Positions 1 to 7,382 of a DNA stretch of 41,377 nucleotides are shown one piece after another; the first letter of the stretch is position 1; the number at the start of each line of letters is the position of its first letter. Where the stretch lies: contig CAYYMH010000036.1 of assembly GCA_964472785.1 (NCBI GenBank), positions 1 to 41,377 on the forward strand. Reading direction: 5' to 3'. Made by a program: the position numbers and the translations under genes. This DNA is from CAYYMH01 sp964472785 (lineage in GTDB: Bacteria > Zhuqueibacterota > Zhuqueibacteria > Thermofontimicrobiales > Thermofontimicrobiaceae). The notes beneath the pieces are model-generated. The model was given only the letters and a program-made list of their open reading frames with translations, made no database searches and was not told the origin of the DNA.

Positions 1-31
1 TTAAGGTCAAAATTAATGACATATTTTTATT

Positions 32-45
32 GCACCTTTAGGTGC
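32..45. repeat. Short perfect hairpin GCACC-TTTA-GGTGC in gene-free left edge
   Basis: Positions 32-36 and 41-45 are exact reverse complements around a four-base loop. No T-run follows, so it is not a simple terminator. The surrounding 1-280 bases carry no convincing gene on either strand. The hairpin may be the core of an eroded dispersed palindromic repeat, but only one copy is seen here, so that is a guess. Confidence 0.35.
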
Positions 46-280
46 GCTGGGATATAGTTAATAGCCAACCAATAGTTGTTTCTAAATGCCAATGAAAATA
101 AGAAATTTATTGAACAAAATCAAGATTTTCTTTCATGCCGAATGAATTAGCTGCTAAAAAGTTTAGTTAAATTTGTCATCTTTTTGGTGAACATTTTCAG
201 GTTTATGGCGTGAAAGTCAATTAAATTTGTCAGGTTATTCAATTTGATTGATGATATTTTGAAATTTAGCATATTTTTTC

Positions 281-309
281 TTGACTATTTCATTCTATTT
301 GATTATATT
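281..309 (+). promoter_or_regulatory. Sigma-70-type promoter TTGACT-17-TATATT
   Basis: The -35 element TTGACT is at 281-286 and the -10 element TATATT at 304-309, separated by 17 bases. The expected transcription start is about 315-318, which coincides with the ATG of the next gene at 318, so the mRNA would have almost no leader. It may also supply transcripts for the two tRNAs downstream. Confidence 0.7.
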
Positions 310-317
310 GAACAATT

Positions 318-596
318 ATGACAGCACAAAAATTAAGAAAAAAAGCGCGAAAGAAAAAAGTCCTGGCTGTAATACCGTTTAACAGAGAGAATTATATCAT
401 TTTCTTTGTTGGCGTTTTGATTATTATTGTTGGTTATGTATTTATGGCACAAGGACCTGCAGACAGTTTCTGGTCGTTAACTTTAGCGCCAATTTTATTA
501 GTAATAAGCTATGTAATTATTATACCGATTTCGATATTATACAGAAAAAAAAGCTCTAAAGAGTCTGATCGTATTGAACCGAATTCGGGCGGTTAG
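318..596 (+). CDS. Small two-helix membrane protein, DUF3098-like
   Basis: This 92-aa protein has a basic N-terminus (residues 2-15 are Lys/Arg rich) and two hydrophobic segments at about 27-44 and 54-74. The N-R-E-N-Y entry to helix 1, the G-Y-x-x-M-A-Q-G-P turn and the L-A-P-I-L-L start of helix 2 resemble DUF3098 inner-membrane proteins, whose function is unknown. No Shine-Dalgarno sequence precedes the ATG; the -10 box ends only 8 bases upstream, so translation may be leaderless. The stop codon (594-596) lies inside the tRNA-Val gene, so the last three residues (S-G-G) are encoded partly by the tRNA acceptor stem. The family call is from recognisable pattern, not a search. Confidence 0.7.
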   Translation: MTAQKLRKKARKKKVLAVIPFNRENYIIFFVGVLIIIVGYVFMAQGPADSFWSLTLAPILLVISYVIIIPISILYRKKSSKESDRIEPNSGG

Positions 597-661
597 CTCA
601 GTTGGTTTAGAGCACCTGCCTTACAAGCAGGGGGTCACTGGTTCGAGTCCAGTATCGCCCA
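587..661 (+). tRNA. tRNA-Val (anticodon TAC)
   Basis: A cloverleaf can be drawn by eye. The acceptor stem is 587-593 with 654-660 (one G-T pair), the D-arm is GCTC/GAGC, the anticodon stem CCTGC/GCAGG encloses CTTACAA with TAC at 622-624, and the T-loop is GTTCGAGTCC-like. The discriminator A is at 661. CCA is not encoded. Its first ten bases overlap the end of the upstream reading frame. Confidence 0.96.
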
Positions 662-698
662 CTGAATTAAGTAAGCAATGAAGTTTTTAAGTTTATTC

Positions 699-772
699 GG
701 GGTCGTGGTGCAGATGGTTAGCACATCGGCCTGTCAAGCCGAAGGTCGCGGGTTCAAGTCCCGTCGGCCCCG
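699..772 (+). tRNA. tRNA-Asp (anticodon GTC)
   Basis: The acceptor stem is 699-705 with 765-771, the D-stem GTGC/GCAC, and the anticodon stem TCGGC/GCCGA encloses CTGTCAA with GTC at 733-735. The T-arm is GGTTCAAGTCC and the discriminator G is at 772. CCA is not encoded. It lies 37 bases after tRNA-Val and just before a hairpin terminator, so the two tRNAs are probably one transcript. Confidence 0.97.
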
Positions 773-780
773 CTAAACAA

Positions 781-806
781 GGGCTATCGTTAATGATAGC
801 CCTTTT
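781..806 (+). terminator. Rho-independent terminator of the tRNA transcript
   Basis: The perfect 8-bp stem GGGCTATC (781-788) and GATAGCCC (795-802) has a six-base loop and is followed by TTTT. It begins eight bases after tRNA-Asp. It also argues against the in-frame ATG at 793 as a start for the next gene, since that codon lies in the hairpin. Confidence 0.85.
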
Positions 807-834
807 GCAATCAGGAAAAAAACCTATACTCAAA

Positions 835-1449
835 ATGGATGACGATGAATATTTAGTTGTTGACCTGGAAAAAAGCGCGGAAATCAAGGTCAAAGGTTCA
901 AAATTTATCGGTACCGTTTTTCCAGTAACAGATGAAAAAGACGCAAAGAAAAGAATACTCACGATTTCACAAGAACTCCATGATGCAACTCATCATTGTT
1001 ATGCATACACTGTTGGTTTTCATCCCTCGATAATTACGCGATTCAATGACGATGGAGAACCTTCTGGTACTGCTGGCCTTCCTATTCTCAATGTCATCAA
1101 CGGAAAAAATCTATCGAATACGCTGGTTGTTGTAACCCGTTATTTCGGAGGTGTAAAGTTAGGCAAAGGCGGGCTGATTCGTGCATATAGCGATTGCACG
1201 AAAAATGTACTTAATTTGTGCACGTTCCATAAAAAAAGGATACATCGCATTTGCAATTTGATATTCGATTATGAATTCACCGGATCTGTTATGCAGATTA
1301 TTTCACAATGGCATGCACATATATTGGATTCGAACTATGAGCAAAAAACGCAATTGAAGGTTTCGATCCGCCGGTCAAAATATGAAAAAATGAAACTTGC
1401 CTTGACCGATGCGACTTCGGCTCGGATCCAAATTGAACAAGTAGGGTAG
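835..1449 (+). CDS. YigZ/IMPACT (UPF0029) family protein
   Basis: This 204-aa protein matches the YigZ family in length and pattern. An N-terminal domain contains K-x-S-K-F-I-G, then H-D-A-T-H-H-C-Y-A-Y and the F-N-D-D-G-E-P-S-G-T-A-G signature, followed by V-V-V-T-R-Y-F-G-G-V-K-L-G-K-G-G-L-I-R-A-Y. The C-terminal ferredoxin-like domain starts at about residue 135. Bacterial YigZ proteins are structurally related to eukaryotic IMPACT, a translation regulator; the biochemical role in bacteria is not settled. ATG 835 is preferred because the in-frame ATG at 793 falls inside the tRNA terminator, and 835 gives the normal family length. The next gene begins 10 bases after the stop, so the two are probably co-transcribed. 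Confidence 0.9.
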   Translation: MDDDEYLVVDLEKSAEIKVKGSKFIGTVFPVTDEKDAKKRILTISQELHDATHHCYAYTVGFHPSIITRFNDDGEPSGTAGLPILNVINGKNLSNTLVVVTRYFGGVKLGKGGLIRAYSDCTKNVLNLCTFHKKRIHRICNLIFDYEFTGSVMQIISQWHAHILDSNYEQKTQLKVSIRRSKYEKMKLALTDATSARIQIEQVG

Positions 1450-1459
1450 ATACACTGGA

Positions 1460-2701
1460 ATGGAAATTACTTTATTAATAATTGCCACTATTTTATCTGC
1501 TTTTTTCTCAAGCACTGAAACTGTGTATCTTTCTGCCAGCCGGATAAAAATTGAAATTCTGTTGCGAAGAAATGTCAAGGGGATCAAAAAAGTCTATCCG
1601 TTTATCAATAAGCCGGAATCTTTTATTGTGACCACACTGGTTGGAAACAATCTGGCGAATGTTGTATTTTCATCAATCATTGTTTTACTACTCAAGGACG
1701 TGGTTGACGAAGTTGTCATTATCATCGGGTCCTCATTGTATATTTTAATTTTTGCTGAAATTATTCCAAAAACAATTGGGCGAGAGTACTCGAACAATCT
1801 TATCATTATTAATGCCAGAATTCTCAACTTTTTTAAATTTATTTTCTATCCGATAAATCTGTTGCTGATTCACTTTTCCAATTTCATCGTAAATACATTC
1901 AATGTTTCCAAAGAGGATAATGTCAAACTGATTTTTTCGCGCCGGGACGTTATCAAAACCCTTAATGAGAGTCAAAAAAAAGGTGTTATTAAATCAAAAG
2001 AAGGCAAATTAATTAATCGGATATTTGACTTAAGTAAGACACGCATTAGAGATCCGATGGTGCCAAGAACGGACATTGTGGCGGTCAAAAAAGATACGTC
2101 ATTAACCGATTTAATCAAACAATTCAATGCAAGTGGACTGTCGAGAATTCCGGTTTATAATGATACAATTGATGATATCATCGGCGTTGTTTATGCGAAA
2201 GACATTTTCGCTTACCCGGAAGAAATCGAGGATATTATCCATGATATAATGTTTGTACCGGAAACCAAATATGCCTATCGACTGCTGCAAGAATTTCGGA
2301 GAAGAAACACCAGTATTGCAATTGTTTTGGATGAATATGGGGGGACAGCGGGATTAGTAACGCTTGAGGATCTGGTTGAGGAATTAGTCGGTGAAATATA
2401 CGATGAATTTGATATTGATAAGAAGCACATGTTTCGAAAGCAGAATGCGTTTACTTTTGTGATTGATGCCAAAGCAGAAATTGATGAAGTCAATGAAAAA
2501 TTTGGTATATCAATACCGGAAAAGGAATCCTATTCAACTGTCGGCGGTTATATTATTGAGAAGTTGGGGCATATTCCGGTCGAGGGGGAAGTCCTTGAAT
2601 TGGAACAATGCAAAATCGTCATATACAAAGCAAGCCGTAAGCAAGTGATATCTGTAAAATTAATTTTAAAACAAAAAAAGCACATTAAAAACACTGCATG
2701 A
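1460..2701 (+). CDS. CNNM/CBS-domain membrane protein, HlyC/CorC (hemolysin C) family
   Basis: This 413-aa protein has the standard architecture. An N-terminal DUF21/CNNM membrane domain occupies about 1-165, with S-S-T-E-T-V near residue 20, V-G-N-N-L-A-N-V at about 61-68 and F-A-E-I-I-P-K-T at about 98-105. It is followed by two CBS motifs: P-M-V-P-R-T-D-I begins the first at about 200 and D-E-Y-G-G-T-A-G-L-V-T-L-E-D marks the second at about 290. A CorC_HlyC C-terminal domain follows (about 320-405; G-Y-I-I-E-K-L-G-H-I-P). CNNM/CorC proteins are linked to Mg2+ (and Co2+) transport; substrate is not evident from sequence. It follows yigZ closely on the same strand. No clear terminator follows. 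Confidence 0.92.
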   Translation: MEITLLIIATILSAFFSSTETVYLSASRIKIEILLRRNVKGIKKVYPFINKPESFIVTTLVGNNLANVVFSSIIVLLLKDVVDEVVIIIGSSLYILIFAEIIPKTIGREYSNNLIIINARILNFFKFIFYPINLLLIHFSNFIVNTFNVSKEDNVKLIFSRRDVIKTLNESQKKGVIKSKEGKLINRIFDLSKTRIRDPMVPRTDIVAVKKDTSLTDLIKQFNASGLSRIPVYNDTIDDIIGVVYAKDIFAYPEEIEDIIHDIMFVPETKYAYRLLQEFRRRNTSIAIVLDEYGGTAGLVTLEDLVEELVGEIYDEFDIDKKHMFRKQNAFTFVIDAKAEIDEVNEKFGISIPEKESYSTVGGYIIEKLGHIPVEGEVLELEQCKIVIYKASRKQVISVKLILKQKKHIKNTA

Positions 2702-2771
2702 TTTTTCCCTGTACATTTTTTTCTCAGATATCATCCAAAATAAGTATTGACCTGTTTAATTCATAAATCTT

Positions 2772-2925
2772 GCCACCAAGGCACCAAGTCACGAAGTCAC
2801 GAAGAATCAAAAAGTTGTGAAAGAAGCATTCATAAAAAATATTCTGAGTCGATTCATCTCCTTTGCCTGCCAGGCTTTATATTTTCATTACGTTGTGTGC
2901 CTTTGTGTATTAGTGACTTTGTGGC
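2772..2925. repeat. Palindromic element built of 8-nt CACnAAG units
   Basis: The left arm (2772-2806) is four successive 8-base units of the form CAC-n-AAG-n. The right arm (2891-2925) is the approximate reverse complement; about 24 of 33 aligned bases match. The intervening 84 bases have no gene. The rest of the 2702-3250 gap is AT-rich with no convincing reading frame. The element resembles a widespread kind of intergenic palindromic repeat and is similar in build to those at 16703, 23271 and 32746. Confidence 0.65.
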
Positions 2926-3063
2926 GTATGAATTATTCATGTTGAATAATTTCCCATCTCTTTGTTTAATTTAACAATCCCTAATCGATAAAAAATTTCA
3001 AAACTGAATGAAAAGAATATTTTGCTGAAGGAACGATTGATATTCATATTATCAAAATTATAA

Positions 3064-3090
3064 AAAATAATGTAATATTTACATTATTTT
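3064..3090. promoter_or_regulatory. 27-bp palindrome, possible enhancer site upstream of sigma-54 promoter
   Basis: The 12-base arms 3064-3075 and 3079-3090 are exact reverse complements around TAT (half-site AATAATGTAA). It lies about 200 bp upstream of the sigma-54 start point, a plausible position for a bacterial enhancer-binding protein. A smaller palindrome, GAATAA-TATT-TTATTC, lies at 3127-3142. The region is very AT-rich, so chance palindromes are likely. Confidence 0.3.
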
Positions 3091-3251
3091 CTAATATTTG
3101 GATAGCATTATAAAAATTTTATAGTTGAATAATATTTTATTCTTATAAAGTATAATTATTACATCATCTCAATAATTCCGTGTCTGAACAGATAACCTTC
3201 TAATCTGCTCAAGTTACATAAAATCAACAGGTTGAAAAGCCATCCGCATTT

Positions 3252-3267
3252 TGGCACTAGTCTTGCA
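3252..3267 (+). promoter_or_regulatory. Sigma-54 (RpoN) promoter
   Basis: TTGGCAC-TAGTC-TTGCA matches the -24/-12 consensus. The invariant GG is at 3253-3254 and GC at 3265-3266, exactly ten bases apart. The predicted start is about 3277, giving a ~37-base leader before the ATG at 3314. Transcription would need an enhancer-binding ATPase, none of which is in this window. Confidence 0.8.
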
Positions 3268-3313
3268 TATTAAACTAAAAAAATATTAGTGTAAATAAGC
3301 AAAGGAATTGGAG

Positions 3314-3688
3314 ATGAAAAAGAAAGCCTTATTCATATTCATGGTTATTGGTGTGGTTTTTCTCTTTCGAAATAATTTTGTATCAATGGCGCAAAATTGC
3401 CTCAATCATCAGCCGCAGCCTGAGTACCAAAACCGGCAAGTTTTTTTTGAGAATATATCTGAGGAATTTTACGGTACGAAAAATTACGCTGAACAACTGG
3501 GATTAGTAAACCGAAGCCTTAAACTGAATGACACGACATCTATTCAATTTGAAGAATTAATTATCCCCAGCAAAGAGGCGATATCGCGACTGAAAAGGAA
3601 ACAGACATTAACATCCTTCCATAATATCAATCAACAGCGATCTGAATATCTTGAACCAACACACGGAGCGTTAACCCGGTTGTATTAA
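3314..3688 (+). CDS. Small exported protein with partial LysM-like motif
   Basis: This 124-aa protein has a signal peptide of about 27 residues (Lys-rich start, hydrophobic core, S-M-A before Q). Residues about 44-86 read like the second half of a LysM repeat (F-Y-G-T-K-N-Y-A, then V-N-R-S-L, then E-E-L-I-I-P-S), but the usual G-D-T-L entry is absent. LysM modules bind peptidoglycan, so an envelope role is plausible. The C-terminus is basic with no recognised domain. ATG 3314 is chosen over TTG 3308 because AAGGA at 3302-3306 is correctly spaced for it. It stands alone behind a sigma-54 promoter, so it is likely made under a specific signal. Family assignment is tentative. Confidence 0.72.
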   Translation: MKKKALFIFMVIGVVFLFRNNFVSMAQNCLNHQPQPEYQNRQVFFENISEEFYGTKNYAEQLGLVNRSLKLNDTTSIQFEELIIPSKEAISRLKRKQTLTSFHNINQQRSEYLEPTHGALTRLY

Positions 3689-3762
3689 TTTCTTAATAAT
3701 AAACCGACTTCCGAAATTTTCCGTGTTTTATCTTTTTGTCCATTCATTAGGATTGGTTTATA

Positions 3763-3906
3763 TCAAATTAGCTTAAAATCAGGCAGCCTGGTAAAATCAC
3801 CCGGTGTTTTCAAATATTTCAATTCCGGGTGAGCATCTATGTATCTTTGGAGTTTTCTGTCCGAATCTTCAATCATTGATTTGAGGTTATAGCGTTTGCT
3901 TTTCAT
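3763..3906 (-). CDS. Micro-protein of 47 aa, unknown function
   Basis: An uninterrupted frame on the minus strand encodes 47 residues: M-K-S-K-R-Y-N-L-K-S at the start, a charged helical middle, then H-P-E-L-K-Y-L-K and T-P-G-D-F-T-R-L-P-D-F-K-L-I. It has no signal peptide or membrane segment. It begins three bases after the stop of the upstream zinc-ribbon micro-gene, as expected for a two-gene operon. Composition looks protein-like (few Cys, balanced charge) but I recognise no family. It could be chance in AT-rich DNA; tight coupling to the zinc-ribbon frame is the main support. Confidence 0.5.
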   Translation of the reverse strand: MKSKRYNLKSMIEDSDRKLQRYIDAHPELKYLKTPGDFTRLPDFKLI

Positions 3907-3909
3907 GAA

Positions 3910-4029
3910 TTAGTGTTTATTGCCGCAATTGGTACAGCTTTTTAAGATTGTACTCTCCAGTTCTTGCAGTTCACATATTGCCCAGTATTTACATACATTG
4001 CACTTGTCAACGATCGTTTTTGAATCCAT
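3910..4029 (-). CDS. 39-aa zinc-ribbon-like micro-protein
   Basis: The frame encodes M-D-S-K-T-I-V-D-K-C-N-V-C-K-Y-W and ends S-C-T-N-C-G-N-K-H. Cys residues at 10, 13, 32 and 35 form two C-x2-C knuckles 18 residues apart, the classic zinc-ribbon arrangement, with an extra Cys at 19. A G-rich run (GGGGG) about 8 bases before the ATG may serve as the ribosome site. It could bind nucleic acid or a protein partner. It is followed after three bases by the 47-aa frame. Too short for default gene callers; the paired CxxC motifs make chance unlikely. Confidence 0.62.
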   Translation of the reverse strand: MDSKTIVDKCNVCKYWAICELQELESTILKSCTNCGNKH

Positions 4030-4334
4030 TCTGTTAACCCCCGATTTTTTGATTATTTGCTTAATGATACAATTTGAAAATTGCATTCAAGTTACATCTG
4101 AATAACAACTGTATTTCATCCGATGTTAGCGAGATGGATTCGCTGTTGATATCGGGATCCATATTCTAAAAACAACCAGGAAAGAACCGGAATAATTCGG
4201 AACTTTTTAGTTTCTATTCAAGTTGAAAAGTTGATAATTCGATACTTATCAAGTTATTTTAAATGAAAGTATCTTTCAAAGTCAGACAAAAATAATTTAT
4301 CACATTGAATAAACAAATCATGGGAGGCACAAGG

Positions 4335-4838
4335 ATGAACCGCATTGCTACTTTGGCAATTATTTTCGCGTTAGTTTTGATTCTAATCATTAGCTGTGGT
4401 CAAAAGAAAACAAAAGAGCAACTTTATGCTGAGGCACTTCGGTATGAAAGAGAGGAGCAATTTGAGGAGGCCATAAAATCTTTCGAGCAATATGTTAAAA
4501 ATTATCCCGAGGCTGAAGCTTCGGATTCTATACTTTTCCGAATCGGACAAATTTATTCCAACAATTTATCAAATTTTGAAGAATCAGTAGAAACCCACAA
4601 ACTTCTTATTAACAACTACCCCGAAAGCAAATTAGCCGCGCATTCCTTGTTTATGATCGGCTACCACTTCGCAAACAATATTCGGGATTTTGAGAACGCG
4701 AGAACATATTATAATAGATTTCTTGAAACGTATCCGGAACATGAATTGGCTAATTCTGTTAAATGGGAATTAGATCATTTAGGGAAGGATATTAATGAGA
4801 TCGATTTTATTCAAACAGATACTGCTATTAGCAATTAG
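4335..4838 (+). CDS. TPR-containing lipoprotein (BamD/YbgF-like repeats)
   Basis: This 167-aa protein has a type II signal peptide: hydrophobic residues 6-19, then I-I-S-C with the lipid-acceptor Cys at 21. The rest is TPR-like helical hairpins: A-E-A-L-R-Y-E-R-E-E-Q-F-E-E-A-I at about 30-45, then F-R-I-G-Q-I-Y at about 75, and a third repeat containing A-R-T-Y-Y-N-R-F-L-E-T-Y-P at about 128-140. The repeats follow the BamD/YbgF spacing in which each ends N-Y-P or T-Y-P. It probably acts as a periplasmic scaffold. ATG 4335 is preferred because GGGAGG at 4322-4327 precedes it with 7-base spacing. The 4030-4334 stretch upstream has no other gene. It stands alone, with no partner to define its role. 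Confidence 0.85.
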   Translation: MNRIATLAIIFALVLILIISCGQKKTKEQLYAEALRYEREEQFEEAIKSFEQYVKNYPEAEASDSILFRIGQIYSNNLSNFEESVETHKLLINNYPESKLAAHSLFMIGYHFANNIRDFENARTYYNRFLETYPEHELANSVKWELDHLGKDINEIDFIQTDTAISN

Positions 4839-5224
4839 CTCTCATTACTCAAAATTTTCGAGGGATAGCAGATAGATTAACTTTCGGCAGTGTGACTATT
4901 ACTATTTTTTTTCAATGAAAAGAAATTGTCGAAATCACAATGAAGATTGTTAGTCATTTCAAAGCCAATGAAACTACAAATTGGTTGAACGGCTATCAGA
5001 ACAACGTCTGGTCTTAATAACACTAAGCTACTTTCAGCAAGAAAAAGTCGGAAAATGATTTAGCTTATTGTTTATTTGACCTCTTCGAGTACACGAAATA
5101 TTTAAAAATTATTTACGATACATCCAGGATGTGAGCATTTTGCTTTTTTTAAATTATAAAAAATTTTGAAACCTGTGTTTTATTTATTTTGGTTGATCGC
5201 TTTAGGCAAAATATCGAGGTAATT
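4839..5224. other. Intergenic gap before the Bat cluster
   Basis: This 386-base AT-rich stretch has no gene that I can support. The promoter of the Bat cluster should lie here but no consensus-quality -35/-10 pair stands out. One 25-codon frame is considered and rejected elsewhere. GAGGT at 5216-5220 is the ribosome site of the first cluster gene. Confidence 0.5.
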
Positions 5225-6193
5225 ATGAGAAGGAATAAATTAATATTATTAGTTGGTTTTTATCTTCTCTCATTATATGCATCGCCCAATTCCTTTGGTC
5301 AGGATACTTTGAAGACTGATTCTGCTGTAGAATCATCGATTAATGTGACGGGCAGAGTCGATCAAAAAAGAGTTCCGCTCAACAGATTTTTAAAATTCAT
5401 TGTCAAAATCGAGTGGGTCGGGGAAATTGATCGCTATCAAGTTAGCGAATTAGAAGACCCGATTATGGAAAATTTTGAAGTCTATTCTACATCCAGCGCC
5501 GACCATCGGATGAGTGAGGGAGGCGTAAGCAAAGCAGCCAGGATTTATGAATTTTCTTTGAAACCTCTGTCGATGGGAATGGGTTATATTGAGGGAGTAA
5601 TGGTAAAATACATTGATAATGAGACCGGAGAAGGTCATCACTTAATTACCAACAGGATTGAAGTCGAAGTCGTTGAATCGGTTCCTGAACCGGGATCAAA
5701 TAGATACTTTTTTAAGTGGATTATCAGCATTTTGATCATGTTGACAATTTTTGGTCTGGTGGGATATGGGCTTTGGAAAAAGAAACAGGTGAAAAAGAAG
5801 CATGCAGAGGAAATTAAAGTCATTCCATTGGAAGAGGAATTTTTGAAGTCACTGCATGAGACGATTGATTTGTCAAAACAAGAATTGAACGTCAACAATA
5901 GTTTTTGGGAATTATCTACATTATTTCGAAAGTATCTCTCAAAAAAATACCAATTTCCGGCGCTGGAATATACAACCGATCAAATAATGAATGAGCTATC
6001 AATAACTCAGGTTGATGAGCGTGATTTGGATGATATAAAGGAAATTTTGGATAAATGTGATTTGGTGAAGTTTGCCGGAGGAGAGGGAAAGAGACCGGAA
6101 TTGGAAAGAGTTTATACACTGTTCGAGTCAATTTTGGAGAGCAATTTGATAAGACAAAAAGATGAACCCGAACAGGATATGAGCGAACAATAA
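5225..6193 (+). CDS. BatD-like membrane-anchored protein 1
   Basis: This 322-aa protein has a signal peptide (about 1-25, ending S-F-G-Q), a beta-rich extracytoplasmic domain (about 35-152, oxygen-tolerance/BatD type), one membrane helix at about 163-184, a basic cytoplasmic flank, and a helical C-terminal domain (about 200-308). The C-terminal domain carries R-K-Y-L-S-K-K-Y and C-D-L-V-K-F-A (278-284). The same domain recurs in the protein starting at 9303 and in BatD at 13268. ATG 5225 with GAGG five bases upstream is favoured over TTG 5189 because it leaves a clean signal peptide. It is the first gene of the Bat/MoxR cluster. Exact function is unknown; a partner of the VWA proteins is likely. 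Confidence 0.82.
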   Translation: MRRNKLILLVGFYLLSLYASPNSFGQDTLKTDSAVESSINVTGRVDQKRVPLNRFLKFIVKIEWVGEIDRYQVSELEDPIMENFEVYSTSSADHRMSEGGVSKAARIYEFSLKPLSMGMGYIEGVMVKYIDNETGEGHHLITNRIEVEVVESVPEPGSNRYFFKWIISILIMLTIFGLVGYGLWKKKQVKKKHAEEIKVIPLEEEFLKSLHETIDLSKQELNVNNSFWELSTLFRKYLSKKYQFPALEYTTDQIMNELSITQVDERDLDDIKEILDKCDLVKFAGGEGKRPELERVYTLFESILESNLIRQKDEPEQDMSEQ

Positions 6194-6300
6194 CATGTAC
6201 TATCAAATTTGATCCATTGGTTAATCATAAAAATTATATAAATTTTGAATCTTTTACTCAAAGCAATTTATATGTTTATGAAAAATGTTGAGGAGGTGGG

Positions 6301-7290
6301 ATGAACGTAGATATTCAAGCGTTAAATGAAAAGATAAAAAAAGAGAGTGCTTTTGTCGATAAAATCACCAATGAGGTTGCCAAGGTAATTGTCGGTCAAA
6401 AATACATGATCGAGCGTTTATTGATCGGGCTGCTTTCGAACGGTCATATTCATCTTGAGGGCGTTCCGGGATTGGCAAAAACGATGGCTGTAAAAACATT
6501 GTCCGACACCATCGATACGAAATTTCAGCGCATTCAATTCACCCCAGACTTGTTACCAGCGGATTTGATCGGAACACTGATTTATGACCAGAGTAATAAT
6601 AAATTCACCACTAAAAAGGGACCAATTTTTTCAAACTTGATTTTGGCTGATGAGATCAACCGATCCCCTGCAAAAGTTCAATCCGCTTTATTGGAAGCGA
6701 TGCAGGAGAGGCAGGTAACTATTGGGGACAAAACGTTCAAACTGGACGATCCTTTTTTGGTTTTGGCAACACAAAATCCGATTGAACAGGAAGGAACGTA
6801 TCCGTTACCTGAAGCGCAAATTGACCGTTTCATGCTTAAATTGGCGATCGGTTATCCCAAAAAAGATGAGGAATTGGAAATCATGCGCCGAATGACGAAA
6901 AAAGTGATTCCTCAGTCTAAGGCTGTGGTCAAGCCAAAGGAAATTATTTCAGCCCGAAATGTGGTAAATGAAATTTACATGGATGAAAAGATCGAGCGTT
7001 ACATTGTGGACATTGTTTTTGCCACGAGAGAACCGCAGAATTACGGTTTAGATGAATTAAGCGAGTTGATTGAATATGGTGCTTCTCCAAGGGCATCGAT
7101 CTACCTGGCAAAGGCAGCAAAAGCGCACGCTTTTCTGCGACATCGCGGATATGTTACACCAGAGGATGTTCGTTCTATCGGAATGGATGTCCTGCGCCAT
7201 CGGTTGATTGTCACTTACGAAGCTGAAGCTGAAGAAGTTACTGCAGAAGACGTGGTTCGAAAGGTGCTGAATAAGATCGAAGTACCATAA
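6301..7290 (+). CDS. moxR: MoxR-family AAA+ ATPase
   Basis: This 329-aa cytosolic ATPase of the AAA_3/MoxR type has Walker A G-V-P-G-L-A-K-T at 54-61, Walker B L-I-L-A-D-E-I-N at 113-120, the MoxR signature T-Q-N-P-I-E-Q-E-G-T-Y-P-L-P-E-A-Q-x-D-R-F at about 157-177, and a C-terminal lid domain containing G-A-S-P-R-A. MoxR ATPases act as chaperones with VWA-domain partners, here probably the DUF58, BatA and BatB proteins downstream. A strong ribosome site (GAGGAGG, 6290-6296) precedes the ATG. It lies second in the cluster, 107 bases after BatD-like 1. Confidence 0.95.
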   Translation: MNVDIQALNEKIKKESAFVDKITNEVAKVIVGQKYMIERLLIGLLSNGHIHLEGVPGLAKTMAVKTLSDTIDTKFQRIQFTPDLLPADLIGTLIYDQSNNKFTTKKGPIFSNLILADEINRSPAKVQSALLEAMQERQVTIGDKTFKLDDPFLVLATQNPIEQEGTYPLPEAQIDRFMLKLAIGYPKKDEELEIMRRMTKKVIPQSKAVVKPKEIISARNVVNEIYMDEKIERYIVDIVFATREPQNYGLDELSELIEYGASPRASIYLAKAAKAHAFLRHRGYVTPEDVRSIGMDVLRHRLIVTYEAEAEEVTAEDVVRKVLNKIEVP

Positions 7291-7382
7291 TGATTTTAAA
7301 AATTATTTAATGTTCAAGTAAACGTCGCATAGGTTAATGATCGGATAAAGATCAGAATTTGAATTTAATGATAATTTGAGCG

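Noticed and set aside
693..962. Minus-strand open frame across tRNA-Asp
   Set aside because: It overlaps the tRNA and yigZ, and its peptide contains the well-known spurious translation seen when tRNA genes are read as protein.
2747..2974. Plus-strand frame of 75 codons
   Set aside because: It runs through the CACnAAG palindromic element; composition (many His, Ser, Cys) is that of repeat DNA, and there is no ribosome site.
3920..4105. Plus-strand frame of 61 codons
   Set aside because: It is the antisense of the zinc-ribbon micro-gene and has no domain or ribosome site.
4940..5017. 25-codon frame beginning M-K-I-V-S-H-F-K in the gap before the Bat cluster
   Set aside because: Too short, no ribosome site, no partner or motif. 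It cannot be told from chance.
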